From Enterococcus malodoratus ATCC 43197 (GTDB lineage Bacteria > Bacillota > Bacilli > Lactobacillales > Enterococcaceae), in the NCBI RefSeq assembly GCF_000407185.1, contig NZ_KE136483.1:744001-808000 (forward strand): a stretch of 64,000 nucleotides of DNA, written 5' to 3'. How positions within the stretch are numbered: position 1 is the first letter of the stretch; each line of letters opens with the position of its first letter. The position numbers and the translations under genes are program-made. Below the pieces are notes generated by a model. That model was given only the letters and a program-made list of their open reading frames with translations. It made no database searches and was not told the DNA's origin. Of this stretch, positions 35,450 to 44,062 are shown piece after piece.

Positions 35450-37387
35450 ATGGTAAAAATTTCATTTCCAGATGGATCAACAAAAGAGTTTGATAATGGT
35501 GTTACAGGCTTAGAAATCGCAAAAAGTATCTCTAGTTCATTAGCCAAAAAAGCACTGGCTGTCGTGGTAAACGGCGAGCTAGAAGATTTAGATCGTGCAA
35601 TCGAAGAAGATGCGGAATTAAGAATTGTAACTGAACAAGATGAAGAAGCTTTGCCGCTTGTTCGTCATTCAAGTGCACACTTGATGGCACAAGCCATCCG
35701 CCGCTTATTTCCAAATATGCATTTTGGTGTAGGACCAGCGATCGAGTCAGGATTCTACTATGATACAGATAATGGTGAAAACCAAATCAGTGAAGAAGAT
35801 TTTCCAGCAATCGAAAAAGAAATGAAAAAGATCATCAAAGAAAACTTGCCGATTGAACGCAAAGTCATGAGTCGTCAAGAAGCATTGGATTTCTTCAGCT
35901 ACGATCCTTATAAAGTCGAATTGATTTCTGACCTTCCAGAAGATGAAGTGATCACTGCTTATACTCAAGGTGAGTTCACTGATCTATGTCGTGGGCCTCA
36001 CGTTCCATCAACTGGCAAAATCAAAATTGTTAAATTATTATCAGTAGCTGGAGCCTATTGGCGTGGAAACTCTGATAACAAAATGATGCAGCGAGTTTAC
36101 GGAACAGCTTTCTTCAATCAAGCAGATTTAGATCATTTCTTGAAAATGCGTGAAGAAGCGAAAGAACGTGACCATCGTAAATTAGGTAAAGAATTAGATT
36201 TATTCATGGTATCGCCAGAAGTTGGTTCAGGACTTCCTTTCTGGTTGCCAAAAGGTGCAACAATCCGTCGTGTAATCGAACGTTATATTGTTGATAAAGA
36301 AATTTCAATGGGCTATGAACATGTATATACTCCAGTATTAGCTGACACTAGCTTATATAAAACTTCTGGACACTGGGATCATTATAAAGAAGACATGTTC
36401 CCAATCATGGACATGGGTGATGGCGAAGAATCATTAGTTTTACGTCCGATGAACTGCCCACACCACATGATGATTTATAAAAATCATATTCATTCATACC
36501 GTGAACTGCCAATTCGCTTAGCTGAACTTGGAATGGATCATCGTTATGAAAAATCTGGTGCTTTATCAGGATTGCAACGGGTTCGTGAAATGACAATGAA
36601 TGACGCGCATATCTTTGTTCGTCCAGATCAAATCAAAGAAGAATTCCGTCGTACTTTAGACTTGATTTTGGAAGTTTATAAGGACTTTGGTTTCGAAGAT
36701 TATCGTTTCCGTTTAAGTTACCGTGATCCAGAAAATACTGAGAAATACTTCGATGACGACGAAATGTGGGAAACTTCTCAAGGTCTCCTAAAAGAAGTTA
36801 TGGATGAATCAGGTTTTGATTACTTTGAGGCTGATGGTGAAGCTGCTTTCTATGGTCCAAAATTAGACGTTCAAGTATTGACTGCCATTGGAACAGAAGA
36901 AACGTTATCTACTATTCAATTTGATTTCTTATTACCAGAACGTTTTGATCTGACTTATGTCGGCGAAGATGGTAAAGATCATCGCCCAGTCGTTGTTCAC
37001 CGCAGTGTTGTTTCAACAATGGAACGATTTACTGCTTACTTGATTGAACAATATAAAGGTGCATTTCCAACTTGGTTAGCGCCAGAGCAAGTAGCGATCT
37101 TACCAGTATCACCAGAACATCATGGCGATTATGCGTATGAAGTGAAAGATCGTTTGGTTCGTGAAGGGGTCCGTGTTGAGGTAGATGATCGTAATGAAAA
37201 ACTTGGTTACAAAATCCGCCAAGCACAAACTCAAAAAATTCCTTACCTATTAGTAATTGGAGATAAGGAAGTCGAAAGTGCTTCAGTCAATGTTCGCCGT
37301 TATGGTAGCGAAGAACAAGAAGCTCAAGATTTGAATATGTTTGTCGATGCTATCAAGGATGATATCGAAAACTTAAGTCGTAACTAA
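35450..37387 (+). CDS. thrS: Threonyl-tRNA synthetase
   Basis: Charges tRNA-Thr. The 645-residue class II synthetase has an N-terminal TGS domain (about 1-60) and the editing-domain motif [10 protein letters not shown]. The catalytic core contains the zinc-ligand segment RPMNCPHHM and the motif 3 region [13 protein letters not shown], and the anticodon-binding domain lies after about residue 540. The ATG follows AAGGGGGAA. Expression is governed by the T-box leader directly upstream. Confidence 0.97.
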   Translation: MVKISFPDGSTKEFDNGVTGLEIAKSISSSLAKKALAVVVNGELEDLDRAIEEDAELRIVTEQDEEALPLVRHSSAHLMAQAIRRLFPNMHFGVGPAIESGFYYDTDNGENQISEEDFPAIEKEMKKIIKENLPIERKVMSRQEALDFFSYDPYKVELISDLPEDEVITAYTQGEFTDLCRGPHVPSTGKIKIVKLLSVAGAYWRGNSDNKMMQRVYGTAFFNQADLDHFLKMREEAKERDHRKLGKELDLFMVSPEVGSGLPFWLPKGATIRRVIERYIVDKEISMGYEHVYTPVLADTSLYKTSGHWDHYKEDMFPIMDMGDGEESLVLRPMNCPHHMMIYKNHIHSYRELPIRLAELGMDHRYEKSGALSGLQRVREMTMNDAHIFVRPDQIKEEFRRTLDLILEVYKDFGFEDYRFRLSYRDPENTEKYFDDDEMWETSQGLLKEVMDESGFDYFEADGEAAFYGPKLDVQVLTAIGTEETLSTIQFDFLLPERFDLTYVGEDGKDHRPVVVHRSVVSTMERFTAYLIEQYKGAFPTWLAPEQVAILPVSPEHHGDYAYEVKDRLVREGVRVEVDDRNEKLGYKIRQAQTQKIPYLLVIGDKEVESASVNVRRYGSEEQEAQDLNMFVDAIKDDIENLSRN

Positions 37388-37390
37388 GAA

Positions 37391-37425
37391 AAATCCGGTG
37401 AGGTTCGCTCACCGGATTTTTTTGT
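37391..37425 (+). terminator. thrS terminator
   Basis: AAATCCGGTGAG (37391-37402) pairs with its complement (37408-37419) around GTTCG, with a T run. Confidence 0.94.
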
Positions 37426-37440
37426 CAATCAGACGCCCAA

Positions 37441-37514
37441 TTCATTTGTGGAAAACTTTTTAAAGAAAATGCGTAATACCTTGTTTTCAAATTTCTAAAG
37501 TTTTCCACAATGAA
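37441..37514. repeat. Long-arm inverted repeat upstream of pbp2b
   Basis: TTGTGGAAAACTTT (37446-37459) and AAAGTTTTCCACAA (37497-37510) are perfect complements 37 nt apart. With one unpaired base the arms extend outward through TTCAT/TGAA. Each arm also contains TTTTCCACA, one base from a DnaA box. In the 368-bp gap between thrS and pbp2b, a possible promoter (TTGAAA 37693, TACAAT 37714, 15-bp spacing) is the only other signal I see. Confidence 0.6.
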
Positions 37515-37755
37515 ATGTAAAATAGAATGTTTCACGGAATAGAATCTTTTCGTTAGATACGAATCCATATTTTACGCAAAAAAATCAAATGGTCCAAAAA
37601 AATATTGTTTAACTGTGAAACACTTTGGCTTTTGATCTATAAAAAGACTTTAAAGTTTTTAAACTATGTTAAAGGAACTACGATTAATCCTTTTGAAAAA
37701 ACACTTTTTCGGCTACAATAAGACAAGTAACTGTCAAAGTGGAAGGAACAGATGA

Positions 37756-39879
37756 ATGAAATTAACGAATCCATTAAAGAAATTCTTTGAAAAACTGAAA
37801 CTCGCGGATGAATCCGGCCGCAATCAAAATAGAAGCCACATTCCATTTCGGCTAAACTTTTTGTTTTTTGTCATCTTTGCTCTTTTCGTCATCCTAGTCA
37901 CTCGATTGGGGTATTTGCAAATTGTTGAAGGCGACAAGATGAAAGCGGAAATGAAGGCTTCGACGACGATCACTGTAAAGGAAAATGCACCTCGTGGTGT
38001 GATTTATGATGCAAAAGGCACTGCTTTAGTCAAAAATGTTTCTAATGCCGCAATCACCTTTACCCGCGGTAATAGTATGGAAGCTTCAGACATTCTTAAA
38101 TTAGCCAATGAGCTCAACAAATTGATTGATGTACCAGCGGATGAGAATTTGAGTGATCGCGATAAAAAGGATTATTGGTTAGCTGATAAGGATCATCTGA
38201 AAGAAGCCGAAGATCGGTTATCCTTTAAAGAAAAAAATCTCGACAATACGAATGAATATCAAAAATTGGTCGATAAAGTCAAAGACAGCGAAATTCAGCT
38301 TAACGAAGATCAGTTAAAGGTTGCCACAATCTTTAAACGGATGAATGCCGCTTCAGCGCTAAGCACGGTCTTTGTTAAAAACGAGGGCGTGTCTGATGAA
38401 GAATTAGCTGTTGTTGCTGAACGGGCCTCAGAATTACCAGGTGTATCTACAGGAATTGATTGGGATCGCTCATATAATGATGCACTCGATGGTTCATTAA
38501 AGAGTATTTTGGGGACAATCACCACTGAAAAAGAAGGATTACCTGCCGAAGAAGCAGATGCCTTGTTGAAAAAAGGATACGCACGTAATGACCGTGTCGG
38601 TAAGAGTTATTTAGAGAAACAGTATGAAGATCAGCTTCAAGGTAAAAAAGGAGAATATAAAGTTACCTTAAATCAAAATGGAAACATCGAGAAACAAAAA
38701 GAAGTTAAAAAAGGCGAGAAGGGATCAAATATCGTCCTGACTATTAACTCGGATTTCCAGAAAAAGGTTGAAGATATTTTACGGAAACACTATCAGGGAT
38801 TAGTTGACAGCGGTGTTGCCAAGTATTCACCAGGTGCTTATGCCGTTGCGATGAACCCGAATACGGGTGAAGTATATGCCATGACCGGTTTTACGCATGA
38901 TCCGAATAGTAAAACGCTAGAAGAAAATTCGTTAGGAACGATTACCAGTGCATTTGTTCCGGGCTCTGTTGTCAAAGGCGGAACGGTGACTGCGGGATAT
39001 CAGACAGGAGCCATCAGCGGAAATGATACGTTGATCGATCAACCGATAAAACTATCTGGAACAGCACTTAAAGGCTCTATCTATAATAAAGTATTAGGGA
39101 ATCAGATTCCATTGAATACTGTTAAAGCACTGGAATGGTCTTCAAATGCCTACATGATGCAGATCGTCTTACGTATGTTAGGGGTTCAATACCAGCAGAA
39201 TATGTCATTGCCGGATAGTGCATCTTCAAAAGAAATGTATGATAAATTACGAAATGCTTTTGCGGCGTATGGGATGGGTGTGAAAACCGGGATTGATCTG
39301 CCAAATGAATTTTCAGGATATATCAATGATCAATTTGGAACGGATAACGCACCAGGCGGAGGGAATTTACTGGATCTCTCCTTTGGTCAATACGATACTT
39401 ATACACCTATGCAGCTTGCTCAATATGCAGCAACAGTAGCGAATGGGGGAACAAGAATTTCTCCTCATGTAGTCAAAGGAATCTACAACAATAATGATAG
39501 CGGCGGCTTAGGAACGATCCAACAGGAAATTACTGGTAAAAAACTGGGTCAAGTCAATATTACCGCAGATCAAATGGGTATTATCAAAGAAGGGTTCTAT
39601 CAAGCAGTTCACGGGAGCGATGCGTACACAACGGCACGTGATTTGGCTTCAGCCAAACTAAATCCGGCTGCTAAAACTGGTACGGCTGAAACAGTACCAG
39701 AAAGCAATCCGAATGTTAACACGATCAACAGCAATATTGTAGCCTATGCACCCTATGATAAACCGCAAGTGGCGATCAGTGTTATGCTTCCGAACTTAGA
39801 TGAAGAACACGATGATACTAATAAGGCCATAGCAAAAGACATAATAGATGCATTTGCTGACACGTATGGCGTACAATAA
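37756..39879 (+). CDS. pbp2b: Class B penicillin-binding protein (PBP2b type)
   Basis: A peptidoglycan transpeptidase of 707 residues anchored outside the membrane by one N-terminal segment (about 32-55). A dimerisation domain with APRGVIYDAKG follows, then the penicillin-binding transpeptidase domain with S404-VVK, S462-SN and K640-TG motifs, all intact. Position next to thrS and length match the enterococcal PbpA(2b)/pneumococcal PBP2b group, which works in side-wall growth with the elongasome. The ATG at 37756 follows GGAAGGA; the ATG four bases earlier is in another frame. Confidence 0.88.
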   Translation: MKLTNPLKKFFEKLKLADESGRNQNRSHIPFRLNFLFFVIFALFVILVTRLGYLQIVEGDKMKAEMKASTTITVKENAPRGVIYDAKGTALVKNVSNAAITFTRGNSMEASDILKLANELNKLIDVPADENLSDRDKKDYWLADKDHLKEAEDRLSFKEKNLDNTNEYQKLVDKVKDSEIQLNEDQLKVATIFKRMNAASALSTVFVKNEGVSDEELAVVAERASELPGVSTGIDWDRSYNDALDGSLKSILGTITTEKEGLPAEEADALLKKGYARNDRVGKSYLEKQYEDQLQGKKGEYKVTLNQNGNIEKQKEVKKGEKGSNIVLTINSDFQKKVEDILRKHYQGLVDSGVAKYSPGAYAVAMNPNTGEVYAMTGFTHDPNSKTLEENSLGTITSAFVPGSVVKGGTVTAGYQTGAISGNDTLIDQPIKLSGTALKGSIYNKVLGNQIPLNTVKALEWSSNAYMMQIVLRMLGVQYQQNMSLPDSASSKEMYDKLRNAFAAYGMGVKTGIDLPNEFSGYINDQFGTDNAPGGGNLLDLSFGQYDTYTPMQLAQYAATVANGGTRISPHVVKGIYNNNDSGGLGTIQQEITGKKLGQVNITADQMGIIKEGFYQAVHGSDAYTTARDLASAKLNPAAKTGTAETVPESNPNVNTINSNIVAYAPYDKPQVAISVMLPNLDEEHDDTNKAIAKDIIDAFADTYGVQ

Positions 39880-39881
39880 AG

Positions 39882-39911
39882 GCTGAGGAGCATTGCTCCT
39901 TGGCTTTTTTT
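39882..39911 (+). terminator. pbp2b terminator
   Basis: GCTGAGGAGC (39882-39891) pairs with GCTCCTTGGC (39895-39904), including two G-T pairs, around ATT. T7 follows. Confidence 0.85.
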
Positions 39912-40050
39912 GAGGAGTTCTGTTTCCCACTTAGCAGCTTATACTCTAAGTAAGAAGCAGCTAGGATAAAAAAGGATTGTACAGAATATACTATGCGGTA
40001 TGAAAGCCGCGCTCATTTTTTAGCATTACTATGATTAAGGAGTGGAAGAT

Positions 40051-40524
40051 ATGACAGTATACAATTTTGAAGTAAAAGAAACCGATGGAACTGAAAAGTC
40101 CTTAGCGGATTATCAGGGGAAAGTTCTTTTGATCGTCAACACAGCGACTGGTTGCGGCTTTACACCACAATATGAGGGTCTACAGCATTTGTATGATCAG
40201 TATAAAGACCAAGGATTTGAAATTCTTGATTTTCCATGTAATCAGTTTGGAAATCAAGCACCAGGCTCGAATGCAGAGGTCGCTGAATTTTGCCAGTTAA
40301 AATATCACACAACGTTTCAAACCTTTGGTAAGATAGATGTTAACGGTGAAAATGAAGATCCGCTATACAGCTATTTGAAGAGTGCGCAAGGTGGTTTACT
40401 TAACAAAGCGATCAAGTGGAATTTTACGAAATTTTTAGTCGATCGCGAAGGAAACGTGATAAAACGCTACGCATCCCAAACAAAACCTGAAGACATTGCA
40501 GCGGATATTGAAGCACAGCTTTAA
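40051..40524 (+). CDS. Glutathione peroxidase family protein
   Basis: A thioredoxin-fold peroxidase of 157 residues that reduces hydroperoxides, in bacteria usually with thioredoxin as electron donor. The peroxidatic Cys35 lies in NTATGCGFTPQYEGL, and the family motif DFPCNQFGNQAPG and the WNFTKFLV segment are present. The ATG at 40051 has AAGGAG at good distance; a GTG at 40042 would overlap that site. Single gene between pbp2b and rpmG. Confidence 0.92.
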   Translation: MTVYNFEVKETDGTEKSLADYQGKVLLIVNTATGCGFTPQYEGLQHLYDQYKDQGFEILDFPCNQFGNQAPGSNAEVAEFCQLKYHTTFQTFGKIDVNGENEDPLYSYLKSAQGGLLNKAIKWNFTKFLVDREGNVIKRYASQTKPEDIAADIEAQL

Positions 40525-40565
40525 AAACGTCAAGTAGATTTACTTAACAAAATTCGCAAAAAGAC

Positions 40566-40594
40566 TAGTCAAGGAAATAAAAACATGATATGAT
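40566..40594 (+). promoter_or_regulatory. Promoter of rpmG
   Basis: TAGTCA (40566-40571) and an extended TGATATGAT (-10 at 40589-40594) are separated by 17 bp. Confidence 0.6.
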
Positions 40595-40648
40595 ATCAAA
40601 GTCTGAGAATTATCTTGGAAAACTGATTTTAACTAGGGAGGGAAAATC

Positions 40649-40798
40649 ATGCGCGTAAATATCACTTTAGAGTGTACTTCTTGTAAAGAACGTAACTACC
40701 TAACAAACAAAAATAAACGTAACAACCCTGATCGTTTGGAAAAAATGAAATATTGTCCACGCGAACGTAAAGTTACTTTGCACAAAGAAGTAAAATAA
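40649..40798 (+). CDS. rpmG: 50S ribosomal protein L33
   Basis: A 49-residue L33 protein beginning [18 protein letters not shown], with a GGGAGGG ribosome site. Three of the four zinc-ligand cysteines of the C+ form remain (Cys9, Cys12, Cys36); the fourth position in YCPRERK is Glu. The site is thus intermediate between zinc-binding and zinc-free forms. The gene has its own promoter and terminator. Confidence 0.95.
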   Translation: MRVNITLECTSCKERNYLTNKNKRNNPDRLEKMKYCPRERKVTLHKEVK

Positions 40799-40809
40799 TG
40801 GCACTTATA

Positions 40810-40844
40810 AGTCAGCAATCTAAAATGATTGCTGACTTTTTTTG
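40810..40844 (+). terminator. rpmG terminator
   Basis: AGTCAGCAATC (40810-40820) pairs with GATTGCTGACT (40827-40837) around TAAAAT, followed by a T run. Confidence 0.95.
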
Positions 40845-40987
40845 TTCTTCTCTATATTAATAATCAAAAAAATGTGCGATGTTTTTTTGGAAATCTACAT
40901 AAAATCTTCATAGATTCCTAAACAAAAGCTAACCTTCCAGTGATAAAACTAAGTATTAAAGAAAACTTTTTAGAAAGGAAGGATCAC

Positions 40988-41398
40988 ATGCGTAAAGTTC
41001 CACCGATTTTGAAACCAATTGCTCTTTTGACATTGTCAATTTTGATCGCAACGACTTCAGGGATCTTAAATAATTCCAGTTATCGTCAAGTTAAAGCAAC
41101 AACACCTACGACAGAATCTACGAGCGCACAAACGACCGATTCTTCTCGTCATTCAAATAGCGTTATCAGTGAAACAAGTACGACAGAGGAATCAGCATCC
41201 AATCAAGACGCCAATGCAAGAAATACAATAGAAGAAGATTCTACGGCGGCTAATAATAATGCAGTTCAAAGCACACAGGCACCGTCTAGCAGTACCTCCG
41301 TGAGTCCACAGACATCATCGGAAGAGTCTCAGACCACGCCGACACAACAACAACCAGCTAATGAACAAGTTAATCCAGAAACGAGTGATGATCAATGA
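40988..41398 (+). CDS. Secreted Ser/Thr/Gln-rich protein of unknown function
   Basis: A 136-residue protein with a signal peptide (MRKVPPILKP, then a hydrophobic stretch to about residue 30) and a possible signal-peptidase site after VKA. The rest is low in complexity: Ser, Thr, Gln, Asn and Glu, no cysteine, no LPxTG and no recognisable domain. It is likely disordered outside the membrane. The ATG at 40988 has GGAAGGA upstream; the frame extends to 40940 without a ribosome site. The stop overlaps the start of the next gene (ATGA). Function not recognised. Confidence 0.72.
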   Translation: MRKVPPILKPIALLTLSILIATTSGILNNSSYRQVKATTPTTESTSAQTTDSSRHSNSVISETSTTEESASNQDANARNTIEEDSTAANNNAVQSTQAPSSSTSVSPQTSSEESQTTPTQQQPANEQVNPETSDDQ

Positions 41399-42126
41399 CC
41401 CTATTATTAGATATTATTAATGGAATAAATAAGTTTCTAGGTTTTTTGGACATTAGTCCTAAGTATTCGAATCGCGGATACACTTTGCTGAGTGCCATAC
41501 CGACAATCTATATTTTGCGGATTATTTATGGACTGTGGCTTAATCAAAATTATCTTCAATTAGTGCTTTATAGTTTGGTCTTCATCGGATTGGTCTATTT
41601 CTTTGTTCTGAACTTTTTCTATTACTTTTTGGATAAAAATCTAAAGGGAGATGTTACTCAGCTTTTTGTTAAGTATCTTCCGGATGATGCTTTCAACATT
41701 CAAAATGAAAAATCTATAAAAGCAAAAAAAGTTTTTGAGCAGGCTAAAGAAGTCCCAGTTAATTTCAACGAAGACTATCAACTAAAATTAGTAGAAAATA
41801 TTCAAGCGTTAATTGATGGGCAAGAAATTACAACTCGCGATTTAACGCGAGAAGAAGGTTTCTTGATTGAGGAAAATACGTTGTACCCTTATTATTATGT
41901 CAAAGAAACTGCACCAGAGACATATCTGCTGCAGATTGGTAGAAATTATCGTGACTTGGAAACAATTGGAACGATTCATCAAGTGGAACCATTAAGACCA
42001 GTCGGTTTGTTCATTGTCGGAGGAGACTTTGTTAAGGATGGGGTTCGTTATCATGAACCTTATCGTTTAAAATTTTTGGCTAAGACGGAAGAAGCTGCAA
42101 CGCGAACTCGTCGCAGTAAAAAATAA
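41395..42126 (+). CDS. Conserved membrane protein of unknown function
   Basis: A 243-residue protein with two or three membrane segments within residues 30-85 and a soluble, probably cytoplasmic, C-terminal part ending in a basic tail (TRTRRSKK). It resembles an uncharacterised Lactobacillales family (I recall the label DUF6681, not verified). The start overlaps the stop of the secreted-protein gene by four bases and has only a weak ribosome site, so its translation is probably coupled. The two products may work together at the membrane; this is inference from the arrangement. Confidence 0.75.
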   Translation: MTLLLDIINGINKFLGFLDISPKYSNRGYTLLSAIPTIYILRIIYGLWLNQNYLQLVLYSLVFIGLVYFFVLNFFYYFLDKNLKGDVTQLFVKYLPDDAFNIQNEKSIKAKKVFEQAKEVPVNFNEDYQLKLVENIQALIDGQEITTRDLTREEGFLIEENTLYPYYYVKETAPETYLLQIGRNYRDLETIGTIHQVEPLRPVGLFIVGGDFVKDGVRYHEPYRLKFLAKTEEAATRTRRSKK

Positions 42127-42187
42127 ATGCCGTCTGATCGAGAGCTTCTTTGAATGGAAGCTGTCTCGATCAGAACGGCATTTTTTA
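42126..42187. terminator. Long bidirectional terminator
   Basis: AATGCCGT (42126-42133) and TGATCGAGA (42135-42143) pair with TCTCGATCA (42164-42172) and ACGGCATT (42175-42182). An inner GCTTC/GAAGC extends the stem. T runs follow on the plus strand; on the minus strand it ends the siderophore-binding protein gene. Confidence 0.9.
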
Positions 42188-43111
42188 TTTTAAGACGGTC
42201 TGAATGCTTTCTACCATTTTGGTATAGGCAATTGGACCGTTATATAACCAGCTAGATTCACCATCGAACTCAAATAATTGATTGTTTTTAACTGCTGGAA
42301 TATTGCTCCATAATGGATCTTTAAACATTTCGGCTCCGGAATCACTATTAACTAGGAAGATATAGTCCGCATCCAATTGAGACAAACTTTCTAGTGAGAC
42401 TTGTGAAAAGTCTGCCGTTGCTTTTTTACTAATATCTTTAGTTAATTTAGGTACTTCAAAACCTAGTTCTTGGTAAAGCAATTGACCACTAGAACGATTA
42501 TCTGCCACCATGAATGCTGCATTATTTGTTACCCATAAAACGACCGCGGATTTTCCTTCAATTTTATCTTTCAGGTCTGTTTTCGTTTTTTTGACTAATT
42601 GATCATAGTCTTTTTCAACTTCTTTGGCCTTATCTTCTTTAGCTAAAACTTTTCCGATATCCTCTAGTTGATCACGCCAAGTAACATTGTCACCATTTTT
42701 TACAACATAAGTTGGTGCAATTTTGGCATACTCTTTATATTTTCCACCTTCAAGTGAACCATTCGAACCGATTAATAATAGGTCGGGCTCAAATTTCAAG
42801 ACATCTTCGTAAGGCAGGTCGTAATTGATAGTTGGAATGTCCTTCAGTTTGTCTTGTAAGTAATTCTGAATTTTTCCTTCACCAACCGTCCATTGAGCGA
42901 CCGGTTTTTCATCTAAAGCGACTAGATAGTCTTCAAGGTATGAAGCAATGATCCTTTTGGGCTTATTGGGAATTTCGACTTTATGATCTTGTGCATCAGT
43001 CAACGTCCGTATATCATTTTTTGTATCTTTACTTTCACTGCCTTGCCCACAAGCAGCTAAGCTAAATAGCGCCAACAGAGAAACGGTTCCTAAAACTATT
43101 TTTTTGAACAT
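42185..43111 (-). CDS. Iron-siderophore ABC transporter substrate-binding lipoprotein (FecB/FhuD family)
   Basis: A 308-residue class III binding protein. The signal peptide ends in lipobox LAAC with Cys21. The mature part begins with the DAQDHKVEIPNKPKRII signature; PYEDVLKFEPDLLLIGSNG and the two-lobe pattern without a flexible hinge follow. It would capture a ferric siderophore or haem-like iron complex outside the cell; the ligand cannot be named. It is divergent from the ATPase/permease operon, and the interval between holds two Fur-like boxes, so the two units are probably co-regulated by iron. Confidence 0.88.
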   Translation of the reverse strand: MFKKIVLGTVSLLALFSLAACGQGSESKDTKNDIRTLTDAQDHKVEIPNKPKRIIASYLEDYLVALDEKPVAQWTVGEGKIQNYLQDKLKDIPTINYDLPYEDVLKFEPDLLLIGSNGSLEGGKYKEYAKIAPTYVVKNGDNVTWRDQLEDIGKVLAKEDKAKEVEKDYDQLVKKTKTDLKDKIEGKSAVVLWVTNNAAFMVADNRSSGQLLYQELGFEVPKLTKDISKKATADFSQVSLESLSQLDADYIFLVNSDSGAEMFKDPLWSNIPAVKNNQLFEFDGESSWLYNGPIAYTKMVESIQTVLK

Positions 43112-43131
43112 AAAAAAACTCCTTCAAGGTT

Positions 43132-43152
43132 AATTGAGAAATGTTCTCAATT
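43132..43152. promoter_or_regulatory. Fur-like operator (binding-protein side)
   Basis: AATTGAGAA-ATG-TTCTCAATT is a perfect 9-bp inverted repeat with a 3-bp centre, just downstream of the minus-strand promoter. It resembles the TGATAAT-type Fur-family box and sits where repression by Fe-Fur is expected. Confidence 0.72.
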
Positions 43153-43156
43153 GATA

Positions 43157-43184
43157 TTATTACCGAAAGCACAAGGGGTGTCAA
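43157..43184 (-). promoter_or_regulatory. Promoter of the siderophore-binding protein gene
   Basis: On the minus strand a perfect TTGACA (43184-43179) and TAATAA (43162-43157) are separated by 16 bp, followed by a Fur-like box. Confidence 0.65.
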
Positions 43185-43208
43185 CAGTGAGTTTTCTTTA
43201 ATAGATAG

Positions 43209-43237
43209 TTGACGATGATGAAAAAGAAGGTCATAAT
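43209..43237 (+). promoter_or_regulatory. Promoter of the siderophore ATPase/permease operon
   Basis: TTGACG (43209-43214) and CATAAT (43232-43237) are separated by 17 bp. The second Fur-like box starts at the next base. Confidence 0.7.
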
Positions 43238-43252
43238 TGAGAACGATTATCA
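43238..43252. promoter_or_regulatory. Fur-like operator (operon side)
   Basis: TGAGAACGATTATCA matches the 7-1-7 Fur-family consensus TGATAATNATTATCA at 12 of 14 defined positions. It overlaps the expected start of transcription. Confidence 0.75.
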
Positions 43253-43270
43253 GAGAAGTGAGGAAGGTCT

Positions 43271-44059
43271 ATGACAAAATTAAAAACAACTGATCTTTCG
43301 ATTGGCTATAATAAAAAAATTGTTGTAAATGACATTACAGTAGAAATTCCCAATGGACAAATTACTAGTTTGATCGGTCCTAACGGCAGTGGAAAATCGA
43401 CTTTTTTAAAAGCTTTGGCGCGGATTCTGGATCCTGCTAAAGGTGAGGTTTTTATCGACGGTGAAAACGTTCAACGTTTAGATACTAAAACGGTCGCGCA
43501 AAAAATTGCTTCGTTGTCACAGACCAGCAGTCAAATCAATGGACTGACTGTCGAAGAAATTGTTGCCTATGGCCGATTTCCTTATCAAAAGGGTTTTTCT
43601 GGATTAAAAGAGCAAGATCATCAATTAATCAATTGGGCCTTGGAAGCTACCAATTTGCAAAAGTTAAAAGAACGGACATTGACCACTTTGTCAGGCGGCC
43701 AGCAGCAGCGTGTTTGGATCGCTATGGCGTTAGCGCAAGATACGGATATTTTGATTTTGGATGAACCAATAACTTTTTTAGATCCCGCTCATCAATTAGA
43801 GATCTTAGAATTGTTGCAAGAAATCAATCGGCAAGGAAAAACGATTTTAATGACGATTCATGATCTGAATCATGCTTCGCGTTTTTCCGATTATTTACTC
43901 GGGATGAAAAAGGGTGAATTAATTTTTCAGGGCACGCCCAAAGAAATTTTTACTGCGGATAAATTGTTAAATCTTTTTGATATCCAAGCGACATTTGCCA
44001 CTCTGCCTAATAGTGATAAACCATTAGTTATCGCTTATGATTTAGTAAAGGAGCACTAG
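43271..44059 (+). CDS. Iron-siderophore ABC transporter ATP-binding protein (FecE family)
   Basis: A 262-residue ATPase that drives ferric-siderophore import. Walker A GPNGSGKST, signature [17 protein letters not shown], Walker B ILILDEP and H-loop TIHDLNHA are intact. GTGAGGAAGG precedes the ATG. It is the first gene of a four-gene operon with two permeases and an SGNH hydrolase, behind a Fur-like box. Confidence 0.94.
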   Translation: MTKLKTTDLSIGYNKKIVVNDITVEIPNGQITSLIGPNGSGKSTFLKALARILDPAKGEVFIDGENVQRLDTKTVAQKIASLSQTSSQINGLTVEEIVAYGRFPYQKGFSGLKEQDHQLINWALEATNLQKLKERTLTTLSGGQQQRVWIAMALAQDTDILILDEPITFLDPAHQLEILELLQEINRQGKTILMTIHDLNHASRFSDYLLGMKKGELIFQGTPKEIFTADKLLNLFDIQATFATLPNSDKPLVIAYDLVKEH

Positions 44060-44062
44060 AAG

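Noticed and set aside
37529-37622. parS-like half-sites TGTTTCAC (37529) and GTGAAACA (37615), and a near-parS string at 37606-37622
   Set aside because: The halves are about 80 bp apart. The best continuous match to the 16-bp parS needs one insertion and one substitution, so a functional ParB site is unlikely.
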